Assembly (NCBI GenBank): GCA_027475525.1
Contig: JAMWFC010000046.1
Location: 2,294,001 to 2,358,000 of the forward strand
Source of the DNA: Macrolepiota albuminosa
Taxonomy: Eukaryota; Basidiomycota; Agaricomycetes; Agaricales; Agaricaceae
Length of the DNA: 64,000 nt
Direction of reading: 5' to 3'
Within the stretch, counting starts at the first letter, position 1; each line of letters opens with the position of its first letter. Of this stretch, positions 1 to 12,570 are shown piece after piece. The translations under genes were made by a program, and so were the position numbers. The notes beneath the pieces were generated by a model that saw nothing but the letters and a program-made list of their open reading frames with translations, ran no database searches and had not been told where the DNA came from.

Positions 1-199
1 GTTTTTGGGAAAATATTATAGAGGTCCAAGTTATCTGATGAAACTTTTTCTTCTAAAGCCTGTGGGGCTGTGAGTTTTGTCTTTGTGTATATACACTCCA
101 CTACTAGTGTACATTTCATCTAACACGATGGCCGTGGATGGACAAAAAAAACCTTTTACCATGCAAAAAAAAAACGCCCTGCATCATCAACACGTAGAT

Positions 200-3100
200 T
201 CAAAGGATGACCAAATCTCCTGTGCAAGCATGACACCAGAATACATGCGAATCGTCCATGAATTGCGGTCTGTATCCCACCCGCGAGCCCGTATGTGAAT
301 GTGTATGCGAATGAGGGGAGCCAGGACGTGACCCTTCAGCAGACTGTACAGGCGAAAGAGCCCGCGCCGAAGAGGCGCGTGAGGAAGGCCGTGAAATAGT
401 TACCTCCACCTCACTATCAATGCGCGCTTTGAGCATGCTCAAACTGACCAGGCGCTTGTGACGCGTTTCTGCAGACAGATTTTGATCGAATATCGAGCGA
501 GCAAGGGATGGGTGTCCTGCGGTATCCGTCGGGCGATTCGAGCCAAACGACGAGCGTCGTAGGTCCGAATTGCGGCTGGCTGGGCGCAAGCCGCTTCGAG
601 CAGGAGAGTATGAGCGTGGACCGAGACGAGACAAGGGCCGAGAACGAGACAGCTGGTCCTCGAGAGCGCTGATATGCTTTTGAAGGGAGTGAACGTGGGC
701 ATTTGCGTCGAATACAGAGTTTTCAAGAGCGCGAATTTGCGAATGAGCAGCAGATAGCTCAAGAGCATGTTGCTGACGAAGCGAATCAAAGAGTTCCTCA
801 TCTACTGACTGTTGGCCGTTCGCCTGTACGGGCGAAGCGGCCGTTTCACGTAGGAGAAGAACCTCCTGTTCGCGTGCATCGAGGTCAACCCGAAGAGCTT
901 CAATCTCAATCCGAGCTCTTTCTAGGAAGTCTTGGCTCTCGTCCTACAATTTGTATAACGTGGGCTCTATGAGGTGATACAATTGAATGGCATATAAAAC
1001 GTACCTGAGCTCGACGTGCAACTTCCAGTTTTTCCTGGAGAGCAAGTATCTTTTCTGCCTGAACGTTCGACGACATAGTGAGCTTTTCAAGCTCTTTGAT
1101 GCGATGGTCCATCTCTTTATAATGCCTGGAGCGTTCTTCTTCGAGGTTTCGCAAGCTGGCATTTGTTTCATCAAAATTTTCTTGAAGTTCAGCGTACGCC
1201 TTTTGCATTTCAGACGAATCAGACAGAGCCAGAGCCCTTTCTCGTTCATGCTGTCCTTCTCGCTTTTCCAGTTGCTTTTCCAATACTTCTTTCTCCTCTG
1301 TCACCGTTTTGATATTTTCTGTGAGAAGAGATGCAGTGTCGGCGCTGTTCCGCAGCTCTATTTGTAAAGCACTGATAGTTTCGGTCAACTCCAGCTTCTC
1401 GCCAGTCAATTGCACAATTTTGGGACGCATCTCGTCCAAAGCACGCATAAGAGCGGTACCCTCCCCTTGAAGATCCTTCTGTGTCTTTTCTGCGTCCTCA
1501 GCACGACGAATGGCAGACTTGAGTTGATTTTGAGTTGTTTGAAGTTGGCGCGAATGAGAAGTGATAGTTACTGCGGCGGTAACCAACTTCTCCTGAAGTT
1601 CTGCGATGGCCTTTTGTGCAGTCTGATCCTGGCTCTCAAGGTCGGCTTTTTCTTGGGCGAGAGTGGATTTTTCAGAAAGAACAGAAGCTAGTTGTTCGAG
1701 CGTTTCACTAAGTTCAGCTTGCAGTTGCGAAACTTGCCCCTCCAGTTTCAAAACCGCATCCAGATGCTGTCGACGCTGCTCATCAATGCCGTCTCGTTCA
1801 ACTTTTAACGTGCTGTGCGCCTACAACATCTTGCTATAAATTTGTATCGACTTATATCGAGATTTTGCTCACCTGCTTTAGCTTTGATAGCTGGATCTCG
1901 AGCTCGTCAGCACGATCTTGAGTATTCTTCAAAGAGCTTTCCAGACGTTCAACTCGGTCGTCACTTTGAATTTGTTCCTCCAATTCGCGGAATCGACGTT
2001 GGTGGTGTTCAACTTCTTGCCTCGATTCATTCAACAATGATGTTGTTAACTGAAGTTCGCGTTCCTACAAGGTCTATGTCAGCTAATTGGATATGGTGGG
2101 ACTATTGTTCCCAGCATACCGTCTCTCGATGGCGTTCAGTTAGTGCCTTCTCTTTGGACTGCAAAGCTGCAACGGTCTTGGCTGATTCCTGTTTTATGAT
2201 CTGCAGACCTTCTAGCTCCGTTTGAAGCACATTTGTACGGGTCCGCTCAATATCTAAATCACGTTCTAATGTTTCCGACTCTTTAAAACAATTTGTTATA
2301 TCTATCGTAGCTGAATTTCAAAACGACTCACTGTATTCGAAAACTTCCAACCGCTTCACTTCAGACGCCAGTGAAGACTTTTCTGTAACGAGAAGAGCTA
2401 TGGTTTGTTGTTCATTGCGAATCGCCTGCTCTTTCTCGACCTCCAAATTGCGAAGTTTTTCCTCGAGTTCCTCAGCTCGACTACGTTGTTCCTCAAAGTG
2501 GGCTTTAGTCTCCTCGGACGCTGCAAGAAATTGAACTTTCTGTCTATCTGAGACAGAAATACTAGCTTACCTGTCTTTAAATGTTCCACTTCAGCAGACA
2601 ATGATGCACAATCTGACTGTAAGGTGATAAGCTGTCCAGTAAGCTGTGTTCGTTGCTTTTCCAGAGAAGACTCCGTCTGGCGGAATACTGAAAAAGAAGG
2701 GTTTCAGTGAAGTCAAAAAGATAAAGAAGCAGCACTTGCTCGATTCCGACGCCCGTAAACGTTCTATCTCAGCTGAAAGCGACGCACATTCCGATCGCAA
2801 AGTGTTAACCTGTTGATTAAGTTGTGTCCGCTGTTCTTTGAGAGATGCCTCTGAATCATAAAGTTCTAAGAATTGTGTATTAACACATTGACAAAAGGGG
2901 GACATGCTAAAACGGTACTCGCTTGACTCTGACCCTCGTAGACGTTCGACCTCGGTCAGAAGCGACGCGTTCTCGGCCTTCAGAGCACTAATCTGGTGAA
3001 ACGACGAATCCTTATTGCTGTCTGGAAAACTTGAAAAGGTAGGTAATGGAGATGCTACGGCAGGTGGTGAAGCAACGGCGAGTGGTGTAGGTTGGGTGGA

Positions 3101-3519
3101 AAGCACAGAGGGGGATGTTATTCGTGGAGGCGGTGTAGGAGCTCGATGAAGTTCAGCTATCCAAGAGGAATCCAAATCACCCTTGGTAAACCTGACAAGG
3201 ACCAGAAGTTGAACAATTTCGCCATTAGTTATGCCTACCACTCAGACACTCGGCACCATAGATGCACCTACACGTCACTAATGTCCCGTTTATCTTGCTT
3301 GGGTTCCTGAGGAGCAGGAGATAGCGTTCTAGACTGAATTATAGGTGATGCTACACTAGAGTTTGTGGTTGCAGCCTCGTTCGCCTTTTCCCGCTGGCGT
3401 TTCTTCAGCTGTGTCAAATTGGTCCATAAGTTTCGACATTAATCCGTTTACAACAGTAACACTGGACAGACCATAGCCTTGGCCCTGGCGGCTTTGGTAG
3501 CACGGTCAGCATCCGACAT
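200..3519 (-). CDS. Golgin-like (GM130/Bug1-type) coiled-coil protein
   Basis: Multi-exon gene read from ATG 3519 to TGA 200-202. The N-terminus is short and basic (MSDADRATKAARAKAM, then after an intron LKKRQREKANEA), resembling the start of cis-Golgi golgins of the GM130/Bug1 type. A Pro/Ser/Thr-rich linker follows (about 3070-3220), then several hundred residues of heptad coiled coil rich in Glu, Leu, Lys and Gln (about 670-3050) and a Ser/Arg-rich basic tail (200-640). The coiled coil is divided by many short introns; one is clear at about 948-1002 on minus (donor gtacgt, acceptor tag), after which the frame continues DESQDFLERARIE. Such proteins tether vesicles at the Golgi. The golgin call rests on the N-terminal motif plus architecture; another long coiled-coil protein of cytoskeleton or spindle pole is possible. 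Internal exon borders are not all resolved. Confidence 0.6.
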
Positions 3520-3992
3520 ACTGAGCAGAGTTTGAATGGATTTCGACGTCGTTAACTATAAATGGTATACATATGTAACCTACTCGTAGTATTTTCCCGA
3601 AGTTCAATCGAACGTTAGTAACATATTTCACACGTGTTCTTGCACATCCAAAAATCACCCAGAATCAATGGTTCCAAAGCTATAGAATAGAATTGCTACT
3701 ATATAAGAAGACCAGGAGAGATATCGAAAACAGAAAAGAGTATACGCAGTAATGGTAGCGAGAATGGAAACCAGCTACAGGACAGGTCTGCGGTGCTACG
3801 AAACAGTAAGGACCACCGACTCGAGACGTCCACATCCAGGGTGGTTCGCGAGTAAGTAGTGGCATCGTCAGAAGAGGTAACAAGCAGCCCAGCGATAATT
3901 AGCAAATAATCTCTGTCCAAGAACGCATAGGCTGGTTAAGAGGATATGGTATATGTGAGAAACGTTGATACTGTATTCCGTGAAAGAAAAAA
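3520..3992. other. Intergenic spacer between golgin-like gene and G-beta
   Basis: About 470 bp between the start of the golgin-like gene and the stop of the G-beta gene, both on minus. It should hold the golgin promoter and the G-beta 3' end. Short open frames on minus at 3680-3920 have no recognisable content and I do not treat them as genes. Confidence 0.5.
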
Positions 3993-5258
3993 TCAAGCCC
4001 AAACCTGTTAAGTGATTGAATCTTCAGCAACATTAAGATACATATAAACGGAAGAACTTACCCTGAGTGTGCTATCCCAACTACCCGTGCAAAGAGCCAT
4101 GCCATCTGCACTAACACCCAGGCAGCTAACTCTGTTTTCATGACCAGTGAGGACGCCAACACGTTCTCCCTTCAAAGTATCCCAGACGTTGCATGTCCAG
4201 TCATCATAGCCACCAAACAAGATACGGCCAGAGATAGAAAATGCGACAGATGTGATACCGCAAAGAATGTTGTCATGTGTGTATGTATTCAATTCACGGT
4301 CGGCGCGGATGTCAAACAAGCGGCAAGATGCATCATCAGAGCCTGTCGCGAAAGCGTCGCCATTAGGGAAAAACCTGCAGAACAGGTAAAAAAATCTTTT
4401 GACAAATCAGTGAATCACATGACATACTGCACTGCGTTGATGTCAGATTCGTGGCCAGCGAATGTTTGAGTTGCACGACCAGTTCGGATATCCCAGAGCT
4501 TCGCTGTTGCATCGCAAGCACCGGAAACAAAAACGTTCTGGTTAGGACCAAGCGACAGGCTGCCGAACAGATCAGTTGACTAGGTACTAACAATCGCCAA
4601 TATTACACACCTCATCACATCACCAGTATGGTCATTAAATTCAACCACTCTGACGCCAGCTTCAATATCCCAAAGCATACACGTCATGTCGCCTGAACTC
4701 GTCACGATTTGCCGGTCAGTGAGGAAACGGCAGCACGATAGGTAACCGGAGTGCGCGCTCAATTCACGAGCTCCCCTGGCACTTGTACCATCCTTATTAT
4801 TCAAATTGTAAATGGAACAGATGTTGTCGAGACCACCACAGGCAACAAAGTTTCCAGACGGTGAGTAAGCGCATGTCATGACCCAGCTGGATCGGAGGGG
4901 AATGGCATGGACTTTATTGGTGGTATAGGCGTCCCAGACGATAAGTTTACCGTCTTGTGAGGCAGATACTAAATGCCTTCGGTCTGTTGCCCAGTGCATG
5001 GCGTAAATCTTGGCGAGATGGCCACGGAGAGCGCGCCGTGGTCGCATAACAACACGGGGAAGGGCATCGATCTCGACGGCCATTGCTCTCACTGATTACC
5101 GACTCTTATCAGAGTTTGAAGTTCATAGTAGTAATAATAAACTTACAGCTTGTATCCGCTGAAGATTCCTTCTTTGCGCGGATTTTTTCCTTCAGACTCT
5201 CCGCCTCTCTGCGGGCAGCTGCAATCCGCTCTTGAATATCACCTTGGTTTTGAGCCAT
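3993..5258 (-). CDS. GPB1: Heterotrimeric G-protein beta subunit (WD40 propeller)
   Basis: G-beta subunit that pairs with G-gamma at the plasma membrane and signals in mating/pheromone and nutrient pathways. The first exon starts at ATG 5258 ([20 protein letters not shown]) and gives the N-terminal helix that coils with G-gamma. It is spliced to the WD40 part, which contains classic repeats: [62 protein letters not shown], and [17 protein letters not shown] near the end. The last exon is tiny: after an intron with donor gtaagt and acceptor aacag it supplies only V-W-A-stop (TGA 3993-3995), completing the canonical WDSTLRVWA terminus. Five or more exons are visible, and the order of repeats matches a seven-bladed propeller of normal length, about 350 residues. 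Whether this is the only G-beta of the organism cannot be told from here. Confidence 0.93.
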
Positions 5259-5571
5259 GTTTGAGGTTCAGGAAGAAGAAAAGAAAATCTTTAGGATGTC
5301 TACAAGGTCAGTCCTTCTTTACGATGGACTAGAGACCGCCCACGCACAGTCGCTAACAGTATCAAAGACAGCAATAGTTGGAAGTACTAGCACACCAATC
5401 CAAAACAGGCTGGTCGGAAAGGCAAAGCTGGAAATAACACCGGTAGCTGGCCAAAGGTCGTTGAGGACGACAATGGGACGACAATGGGATGGAACTGAAC
5501 AGTGGGAGAGTTTGGTGGACAGCTTGTCTGGTGTTGATGGAAATGATCTTGCCAATTTGCTGACGACACCC

Positions 5572-5725
5572 GCAAATTGCCGCTTCGATGCTGACTCCGA
5601 CATTGAAGTTTCCCTCGAATCTTCCTTCTGTGATCTCAAGGTTCACGTGCAAATTGCCGCTTCGATGCTGACTCCGACATTGAAGTTTCCCTCGAATCTT
5701 CCTTCTGTGATCTCAAGGTTCACGT
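5572..5725. repeat. Exact 77-bp tandem duplication 1
   Basis: 5572-5648 is repeated without change at 5649-5725. Flanking bases differ (c5571/t5648 and g5649/a5726), so the unit is exactly 77 bp. Intergenic. Interpreted as an assembly overlap of k=77. Confidence 0.97.
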
Positions 5726-6169
5726 ATTTTCAACCCGTGGCCGAGATAGAGCCATCGTAACCTTCCTTCGCCTTGACTTACTGTCGCCCGACGATACACC
5801 TCTCAAACTTACACAGCGACGTTGTCTGATGCCATCTCTGACGCTGACAGTGAAGAGAAGATAGGCTCACACGTGACTGCTACTGCCCATCCACGGCCGT
5901 ATCATACGGCTCCTTGATATGTCGTTCAGTATTGAGTTAAAGGGTAAGCCACCCCTATCTGGATGTTGCCTATATGGAATACGCCTTGATCATTTCTGAA
6001 CTTTTCCTGTGTTATCCTAGTCAAAATTAACACTATCATTTGAAGTCAAATTGATGATCACCCATCGTGGGTGGATCGCTCTCCACGCTCTGTACAACGT
6101 TCCATACCCCTTTGGGCGCTCCTTTGTAACGATTGCCACCCTATGATACCCCTTAGACTGACTGTTGAC

Positions 6170-6323
6170 GACTGCGAGATAGCGCTATATGATACTCTCC
6201 GAGTATCGTCGTTACTACAGGGCCCTAGTTGAACTTGTGACCATGTGACTGCGAGATAGCGCTATATGATACTCTCCGAGTATCGTCGTTACTACAGGGC
6301 CCTAGTTGAACTTGTGACCATGT
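6170..6323. repeat. Exact 77-bp tandem duplication 2
   Basis: 6170-6246 is repeated at 6247-6323 with no mismatch; flanks c/t and g/t differ, so the unit is exactly 77 bp. Intergenic. Confidence 0.97.
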
Positions 6324-8364
6324 TCTAACATTACTGGAGGTGACGTGGCGCAGACGAGTTCGGAGACTCTTTGCTCTCTACTAATTTTAGCCATACTGGA
6401 GCCTGTTTCATGCTTGATTATTCCTTGCTAGCCGCCTCATGACAATCACATTTTTGTGAATACGCAGACAGTCCAAGTCAAACACTATCAAAGCGTAAGA
6501 TCCCACCTGGATGATGACTGCAAGGCACCATATCAGGTACATAATACTCCATATATTGTAGGGTTAATGCCGACATGTCCGAAATGTGGATCATATCGTT
6601 TATTTTTTTCGCAAGGTTATCCGCTTCATGTACATTGCTGAGCAACTCAGCTTTCCTCTCTAATTAGGCATTTTCCACATTGTTAATAACCGAATGTTGT
6701 TACATATTTTGTCACTTGTTGAGATTCCGAGGCCAATGCTACTGTTTCCCAAAACATCAATTACTTATATGGATATGGATCACAGCCTGGGAAGATTTAT
6801 CTGTTAATGATGGAGGACTGGAGGCCTTGATAGTCCGAAAGCTGCGGCGAAGTTACGGTTGGTGGCTCAATTAGTCTTAAAACTTCGTCAGTGTTTCAAC
6901 GATCGAAGCAAATACAGGCAGTATCCGCCAAAATCCGAGAGAACGCTTGGGGACTGCGTCCTCGCGATGGTGCCTGCTCTACCGTCTGCGGACGGAGATG
7001 ACTTTCTTTGCAGATAGAGGCGAACGGCGGTTTTTGGAGATCTAACAAAATGCCTATTCAATGGACCACTGCCGCAGTCAGACATGGCTGCTGTGCTTCC
7101 GTTCCCATAGATGGATGCTACTTATATTTTTTCTGCTTCATAGCCTATACCAGTTGGTGCTTTGCCCTATTTTTACTATACGTATTTGACGAATTTAGTA
7201 ACTGTTATACCCAACTCGGAGATAAAGTCGCAGGAAGTCATCTGTCAAGTCCGGTTTTTCGGCGCCCAGGCATCAAGCAAAGGTGAATAAGCGAATCCCT
7301 TGAACGAAGTAAAGAGAGAAAAGATTATCAGTCCCTTGGAAACCTCAGACTAACTTTCTCGCCTGCTCTGCTGCCTACCTATATAACAAGCGATTGCAAG
7401 CGGGTAAAAGCCCCATCACACCCACAATATGATCTTTTGACCGAAGATTCTTAAGAATCGAACATGAAGTTATATTCGTCTTTCCTATATACCCAGTCTA
7501 ATTATCTCGCTTGACTTAGTTGCCGTGAGGAGACCCTTAGTGACCACACGACGATTTCGTATTCTACGTTCGGAGCCTATGGTTACCTTGGGGTAATTCA
7601 AGCGCCTGTCTGAACAACTTGTACACAGGTATGCTGCTGAAACAATGCTGTACTTGTGCTCTTTCGGATTGTTGGGTTTTGCACAGGAGAAGAGATATGC
7701 GGGCCTAGATGACGAACAGGACTGGGCTCAACATTTAATTAGATCCCTTCCCAAAAGCATGAAAATATCTGGAACAAGACTTTGCGTTTTCCCCAGTCTT
7801 AATCATGTTCGAACGATCCTTCCTGAAGAAAGTCGTTATTCACTTAGATACAGGACGCCTCTTTAGATCATGATAGATTCCAGAATGGTTTAAAGTGAGC
7901 AGAGTTTAAGCCAGCCAATCATTTCCCCGATCGCTTTTAGGACTGGAAATTACTAGTCGTCACTCTGTAATAAGCATCTAGATTGAATTTCAACAATGTC
8001 TCCAAACCATAAAGTAAACCCGACCGACCCAGAAGGTGGCAGATCTATCCCTGATAGAGGCAAGCAATATCCTGGCATAGCCCAAATTTGATAAGGGTTG
8101 GAGAGAAACATCACTAGTGCACGGTTACCGACCCTGGCGATTCCAGGACATAGGGGGGTAACTAACGACCGGATGGATCGGGTTTACTTCATGTTTGGAG
8201 AGTTCCACTGAGCCGCGCGGCTTAGTGAAACGTTTCCCAACACTTTATATCTGTTTGTGCGTACTCAAGGACACCTAGTGGGTTATGTGAACAGAATGAA
8301 TACAATGAATCAACTCCAAAGAAGATTGACTATGGATACATCTGCCATGATTTTCAAAATGATA

Positions 8365-8520
8365 TGATCTGGACTGCAACGGTTATCGTGTGTCCACCAC
8401 TAACTTTAATGCTTTTACCCATTTTATCTGAGTGATGACAGTGATCTGGACTGCAACGGTTATCGTGTGTCCACCACTAACTTTAATGCTTTTACCCATT
8501 TTATCTGAGTGATGACAGTG
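8365..8520. repeat. Exact 77-bp tandem duplication 3
   Basis: 8365-8441 is repeated at 8442-8518. The match runs two bases further by chance (8519-8520); the offset is still 77. Intergenic. Confidence 0.97.
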
Positions 8521-8721
8521 GAAGAGAAAGAATGAGAGAGAAGTTCAAGCCAATGATGCTCGAAATCCATGCAATATTTTGCGACGATATATTTTTGAGA
8601 CTTCCTTTTTGTAAAGTCGAGCGCCACACACTTTCAACAAATAACAAATTTATTGAATTATGTAATATCTCATTGTCGACTATTTACCGTATTCAATGCC
8701 AAACCCACGAGGCCCGGATAG

Positions 8722-8875
8722 TTCGTGCACTCATCACGTCTCCGTATTTCCAGCTCCACGACAACTACAGATCTAGTAAATGTTGCCCCTTTCTTGTTTT
8801 CGTGCACTCATCACGTCTCCGTATTTCCAGCTCCACGACAACTACAGATCTAGTAAATGTTGCCCCTTTCTTGTT
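8722..8875. repeat. Exact 77-bp tandem duplication 4
   Basis: 8722-8798 is repeated at 8799-8875 with no mismatch and differing flanks; exactly 77 bp. Intergenic. Only about 200 bp after duplication 3. Confidence 0.97.
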
Positions 8876-9706
8876 ACAACAAATTGAGGGAGGCACGTTG
8901 TCCACAACCGAACAGCTGTCTGGTTGCGTCTTTTCTTCTGCATCTGTATCTTCGATCCTGTACGCAGCCAACACGGAGCTCTATGCATAGCGCAGTCTCC
9001 TGAGACTTGCGATTACCTTTCAATGAATTACTTTCATCGCAATGAATGAACTTCGACGAGGAGAGACGTCATGCTTCATCTGTCCCAAAGTCGCATTAAA
9101 ACTTCTAGTTTAATGTAAGTCAGAGCTAAGCTCCGTCTGTCTTTGGCTGGTACATTCTTACCCTTTCCCGGAGATTTCTCCGCTGATTACACCACTGTTA
9201 GGTATTTCTGGCTTAAACATCTGCGAGTACAACCGGCTACGTCTATGAATAGTCTCTTATGTTATCTGCAGATCTACCGCGGCCAGCCTGCTTCGTTCGG
9301 CTGGCTAGACTTGACTAGCTGTCCGAAGGACACCCCGACAGACGTCGATTTGTAAAAGTACAATCGCTTTTTATGAGTCTTGGATTTGCCAATTCATGGC
9401 TTCTCCCATTATGTCAATGGCGTAGAATGTGGAAGGGGCACCGGTACACAAACATATTACTCGCGACAATGCGGCCAATGTTGCTTTGGCGTATTTGAAC
9501 AATTCTGGAATGAACAAGGCGAAATCCAGTGGACAAGTTGGGGGGTCTTCCGACGGCTTCTTCCATGTATAACTGGCAGAGCGGGTACCTTTCTTGACTG
9601 TCGCTATCTTTCTATCAGATCAGATTTGCAGTTATTTTCAGAATGCACGCTTCAAATTTCCGTTCTAGTAAGTTCTTTATCGTAAAGTTCTCTTGATCAG
9701 GCTTGA

Positions 9707-9860
9707 ACGAACATCAGACTACGCAGCTATGGTCGATACCTTTCAAAAGTCATCGTGTTCTTGATGAGCACGAAAATTGGTGTACGAACATCAGACTACG
9801 CAGCTATGGTCGATACCTTTCAAAAGTCATCGTGTTCTTGATGAGCACGAAAATTGGTGT
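9707..9860. repeat. Exact 77-bp tandem duplication 5
   Basis: 9707-9783 is repeated at 9784-9860 with no mismatch and differing flanks; exactly 77 bp. Intergenic. No duplication follows for the next 14 kb. Confidence 0.97.
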
Positions 9861-10645
9861 TCCGGTCCGGCCGCAGTTGTCATTTCTCCTCATGACATGC
9901 TACAAGTTGCCTTGCGTGCAGGAGATACCACTACTGGTAACGGATTCAGGCCTGTTTGCCGCCGTTTGCGCGCTTAATGGCACTCCGCGTGGATTTATTC
10001 AAGCCGGTCGTGGGTCCCTACGAATATGTTACCCTGACGCACAAGCGGGCGAACCACATCCATCTCTATCAACCTCCAGCCTAAGCGACGTGTGCACTAC
10101 GTAGTGCTGTCTCCATTTGAAGCGGTTGCACGAACTCTAGAACGTCACCTCTCGCGGCCCTCCATGGCATGAATTAAGATCGCTCCGTAGTCTGTCGGGT
10201 AAGCTGAAGGAACAGTCTTGCGAATTCAAGATCTCGATTTGTCGAGCCCGCAGGACCTTAATCTCTCTTTCAGCCACTCCTGGCATTTTTTGTGACACAC
10301 ATTACTCGCCTTGTTTGTCACGGATCACCAGTTTAGATGAGGACGGCTTCTGTTAGCTCCCCAACCACGAATGACTTTTCCGTTTGCCCTTTTGAAGACC
10401 TTTCCGTTGGATGGAGAGCTGCCTAGACCCATTGGTATTAACGCGGAGTTCAATACTTCCCGGTTTAACGGCCAATATCGTACAAAAGGACGTATGCAAC
10501 TGGCTGGTAAAGTCAGAGACAAAACCCTCCTCGCAAAGGATCGCCATGCCAGGTGCGTACAGGGCTCTATCTGTCCTCCTCGTCATTAATGCTCCACTTT
10601 CATAGCTAATCCTGTTACTACGTTGCACAACCGTGAGTAACCTTG

Positions 10646-10932
10646 ATGGGCATAGTTTTGAATACTTACAAAGCTGCCTGCGAAGTGCTAGCGAAGAATA
10701 ACCAAACCCACCTCTTGAGCTTCGCCTCGTCATGCTCGGGTCCTTCCAACGAAGCTGTGTGGACCGTGCAGTGCAAGAGTAAAGGTGACATTGTAGAAGT
10801 TTCCAACTCTAACTAATTATTGAATACATAGTCGCCGGCGAGGTCAAAGGAGTCGGCGTCGCGAGGCAGAAGGCCCTTGCGAAGCAAGCCGCTGCTCAGA
10901 AAGCTTTGGATGCAGGTTTTGAACATGCTTGA
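10646..10932 (+). CDS. Small single-domain dsRNA-binding (DRBM) protein
   Basis: Two-exon gene: 10646-10778 and 10832-10932. The intron starts gtaaag, has a ctaact-type branch site and ends catag. The product is about 77 residues and is almost entirely one double-stranded RNA-binding motif: an N-terminal helix (NTYKAACEVLAKNNQ), the strand with S-G-P-S-N-E-A-V-W, the second and third strands (WTVQCKIAGEVKGVGVA), then the C-terminal lysine/alanine helix (RQKALAKQAAAQKAL) that contacts the RNA major groove. The G-P-x-N-x-x-x-W strand and the KxxAKxxAAxxAL helix are diagnostic. Such minimal DRBM proteins may act in RNA silencing, RNA editing or dsRNA sensing, but no function can be assigned. A further 5' exon is possible, since the ATG sits close to helix 1. 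Each exon is too short to be found without splicing. Confidence 0.72.
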
Positions 10933-12570
10933 CAATGTGATTATATCGAATATCTCCAAGGCTATTATCCCCGACTAGACCTGGACTTCACTAGTGCTTT
11001 GGCCTTTTTCTCTGTTTTGATCTTACATGATTTCGTCACCACTCGATAGACTTTCCATCCAGCTGTATTACCTAGATCCATTGTATCACTACTAGTTTGA
11101 TCACCCATTTTGCCGAATCAGTGATTTCGGCACATGGATACTGAGCTTAATCAAGGTCAGTTTGCCTGCATGCGCAGCATCGCCCAAGTAATTTAGCACT
11201 CTTAAGCAAAAAATACTTTATTTCTTGTGTTTTCTAGATATCTTTGTTATCAGAAGCAATGGTTTCGTTACTAGTCCTTGGTACTCGTGTCACCTTTTTG
11301 GGTGCCCTGCGGCCGGAGTGATTGAAATGATAGTGGTATAGTACCGTTGATTTGGTTCATCATAATGGAGAAGAGATTAATCGTACACTGAATACCTTCA
11401 AGGGTGGTTGAGCACAAGATCGGAGAATCCGCGGCGTCGTGAGGCGAAAAAAATATTCAATATCCCGGATTAATTCACAAGGCTGTAGCCTGGGTCACAT
11501 ACTGGAATTTCAGGAGTGACTGTTAGAAAAAAAAAGATTATTTTAGGATTTTCACATGTCCACCACCCCTTTATAGGTATACGGTAATATTTAGCGCCGG
11601 CAGTGGCAATATAGGTTGGGCCGCAATATCTGTCATGTTAAATCCATCACCCTCCCACCCTCATTGCACTGCACTGAAAAAATGATGGAAAATGCGGATG
11701 ACTTGACAGAAGTTCTCGACACTTCCATGTTGTTCCTAACTACGGTCTACTGGCATACCCAATGTACAATCTGAGTCAGCAAATTTCATCGCTGTAAAAG
11801 AGTACGACAATGACGAAGCGGTGCACAGCATACATAAACGACTGTGCCTTGTACAATAATATAAGGCAAACACTTTAGATGTTTCCCGCGAGTACATAGG
11901 GTAGGAATCTGTCACTACAAACCAGGTTAAGAAGTGAGTGATAATCTACGAGTAAATGGTAGTGCCACATCACCACTGGAGCGAGACAACTCTGCATACT
12001 AAATACAGCGACGTAACGGCGGCCGACGTAGTCTGCGCAAGGGCTGGCGCACGGTTCTCACGAAATTATTGACATTATGTAATTCAAGTTTTGTCTCGGT
12101 TGGTCTGTCACCCTCGTCAACGAGAACCGTAATTGGATGCCTCGACGTAAATTACCCTACCTCGTTGCTGCTGTAGCAGGTGCTCATCAATTCGATACAA
12201 GTAATCTTGTACTGAACAAGTTGTAGGGGTTGTTTCTGGGCTATATATCTTCAGGCCTTTAATCCCTAAATTACAAGAAGCAGAAAAGTATACGTATGTA
12301 AAAAATTTGCTCCTGGGGTCGACATTAACAATATTACTAATATCAATGCATGCGACAACGAAGAAATCACATTGTTCCTCAAGGAGTTACTCAACCTATT
12401 AACAAACCTGTTGGGCCAATGAAACCAGTTGACGATGGACAAGAAGAAAGATGACAAAATCTTATCTTACCTTACTGTTACGTGACGCATATCATACAAT
12501 TCGGACCATATACTATGGTAGGAATTTCGTGTCTCACAGGAAGTGTATAATGTAGAACTACTATATACGA
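10933..12570. other. Intergenic, no gene seen
   Basis: About 1.6 kb between the DRBM gene and the 3' end of SAD1. Only short open frames with unremarkable composition; no RNA gene, repeat or element recognised. Confidence 0.5.

Larger units (their letters stand above)
5259..10645. other. Gene-poor stretch with five exact 77-bp duplications
   Basis: About 5.4 kb upstream of G-beta with no frame I can support as a gene. Open frames here are short (under about 170 codons), lack recognisable motifs and are not linked by plausible introns. The frame at 5257-5760 (+) starts inside the G-beta first exon and crosses an artificial 77-bp duplication, so it is not reliable. No LTRs, terminal inverted repeats, transposase or reverse-transcriptase motifs were seen. 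Five of the window's 21 identical-length duplications lie here (5572, 6170, 8365, 8722, 9707). Confidence 0.5.

Noticed and set aside
5257..5760. Possible plus-strand gene upstream of G-beta
   Set aside because: It begins inside the antisense of the G-beta first exon, has no motif, and its last third exists only because of a 77-bp duplication.
5259..12570. Transposable element in the gene-poor region
   Set aside because: No reverse transcriptase, integrase or transposase motif, no long terminal repeats and no terminal inverted repeats were seen; the only repeats are the 77-bp duplications.
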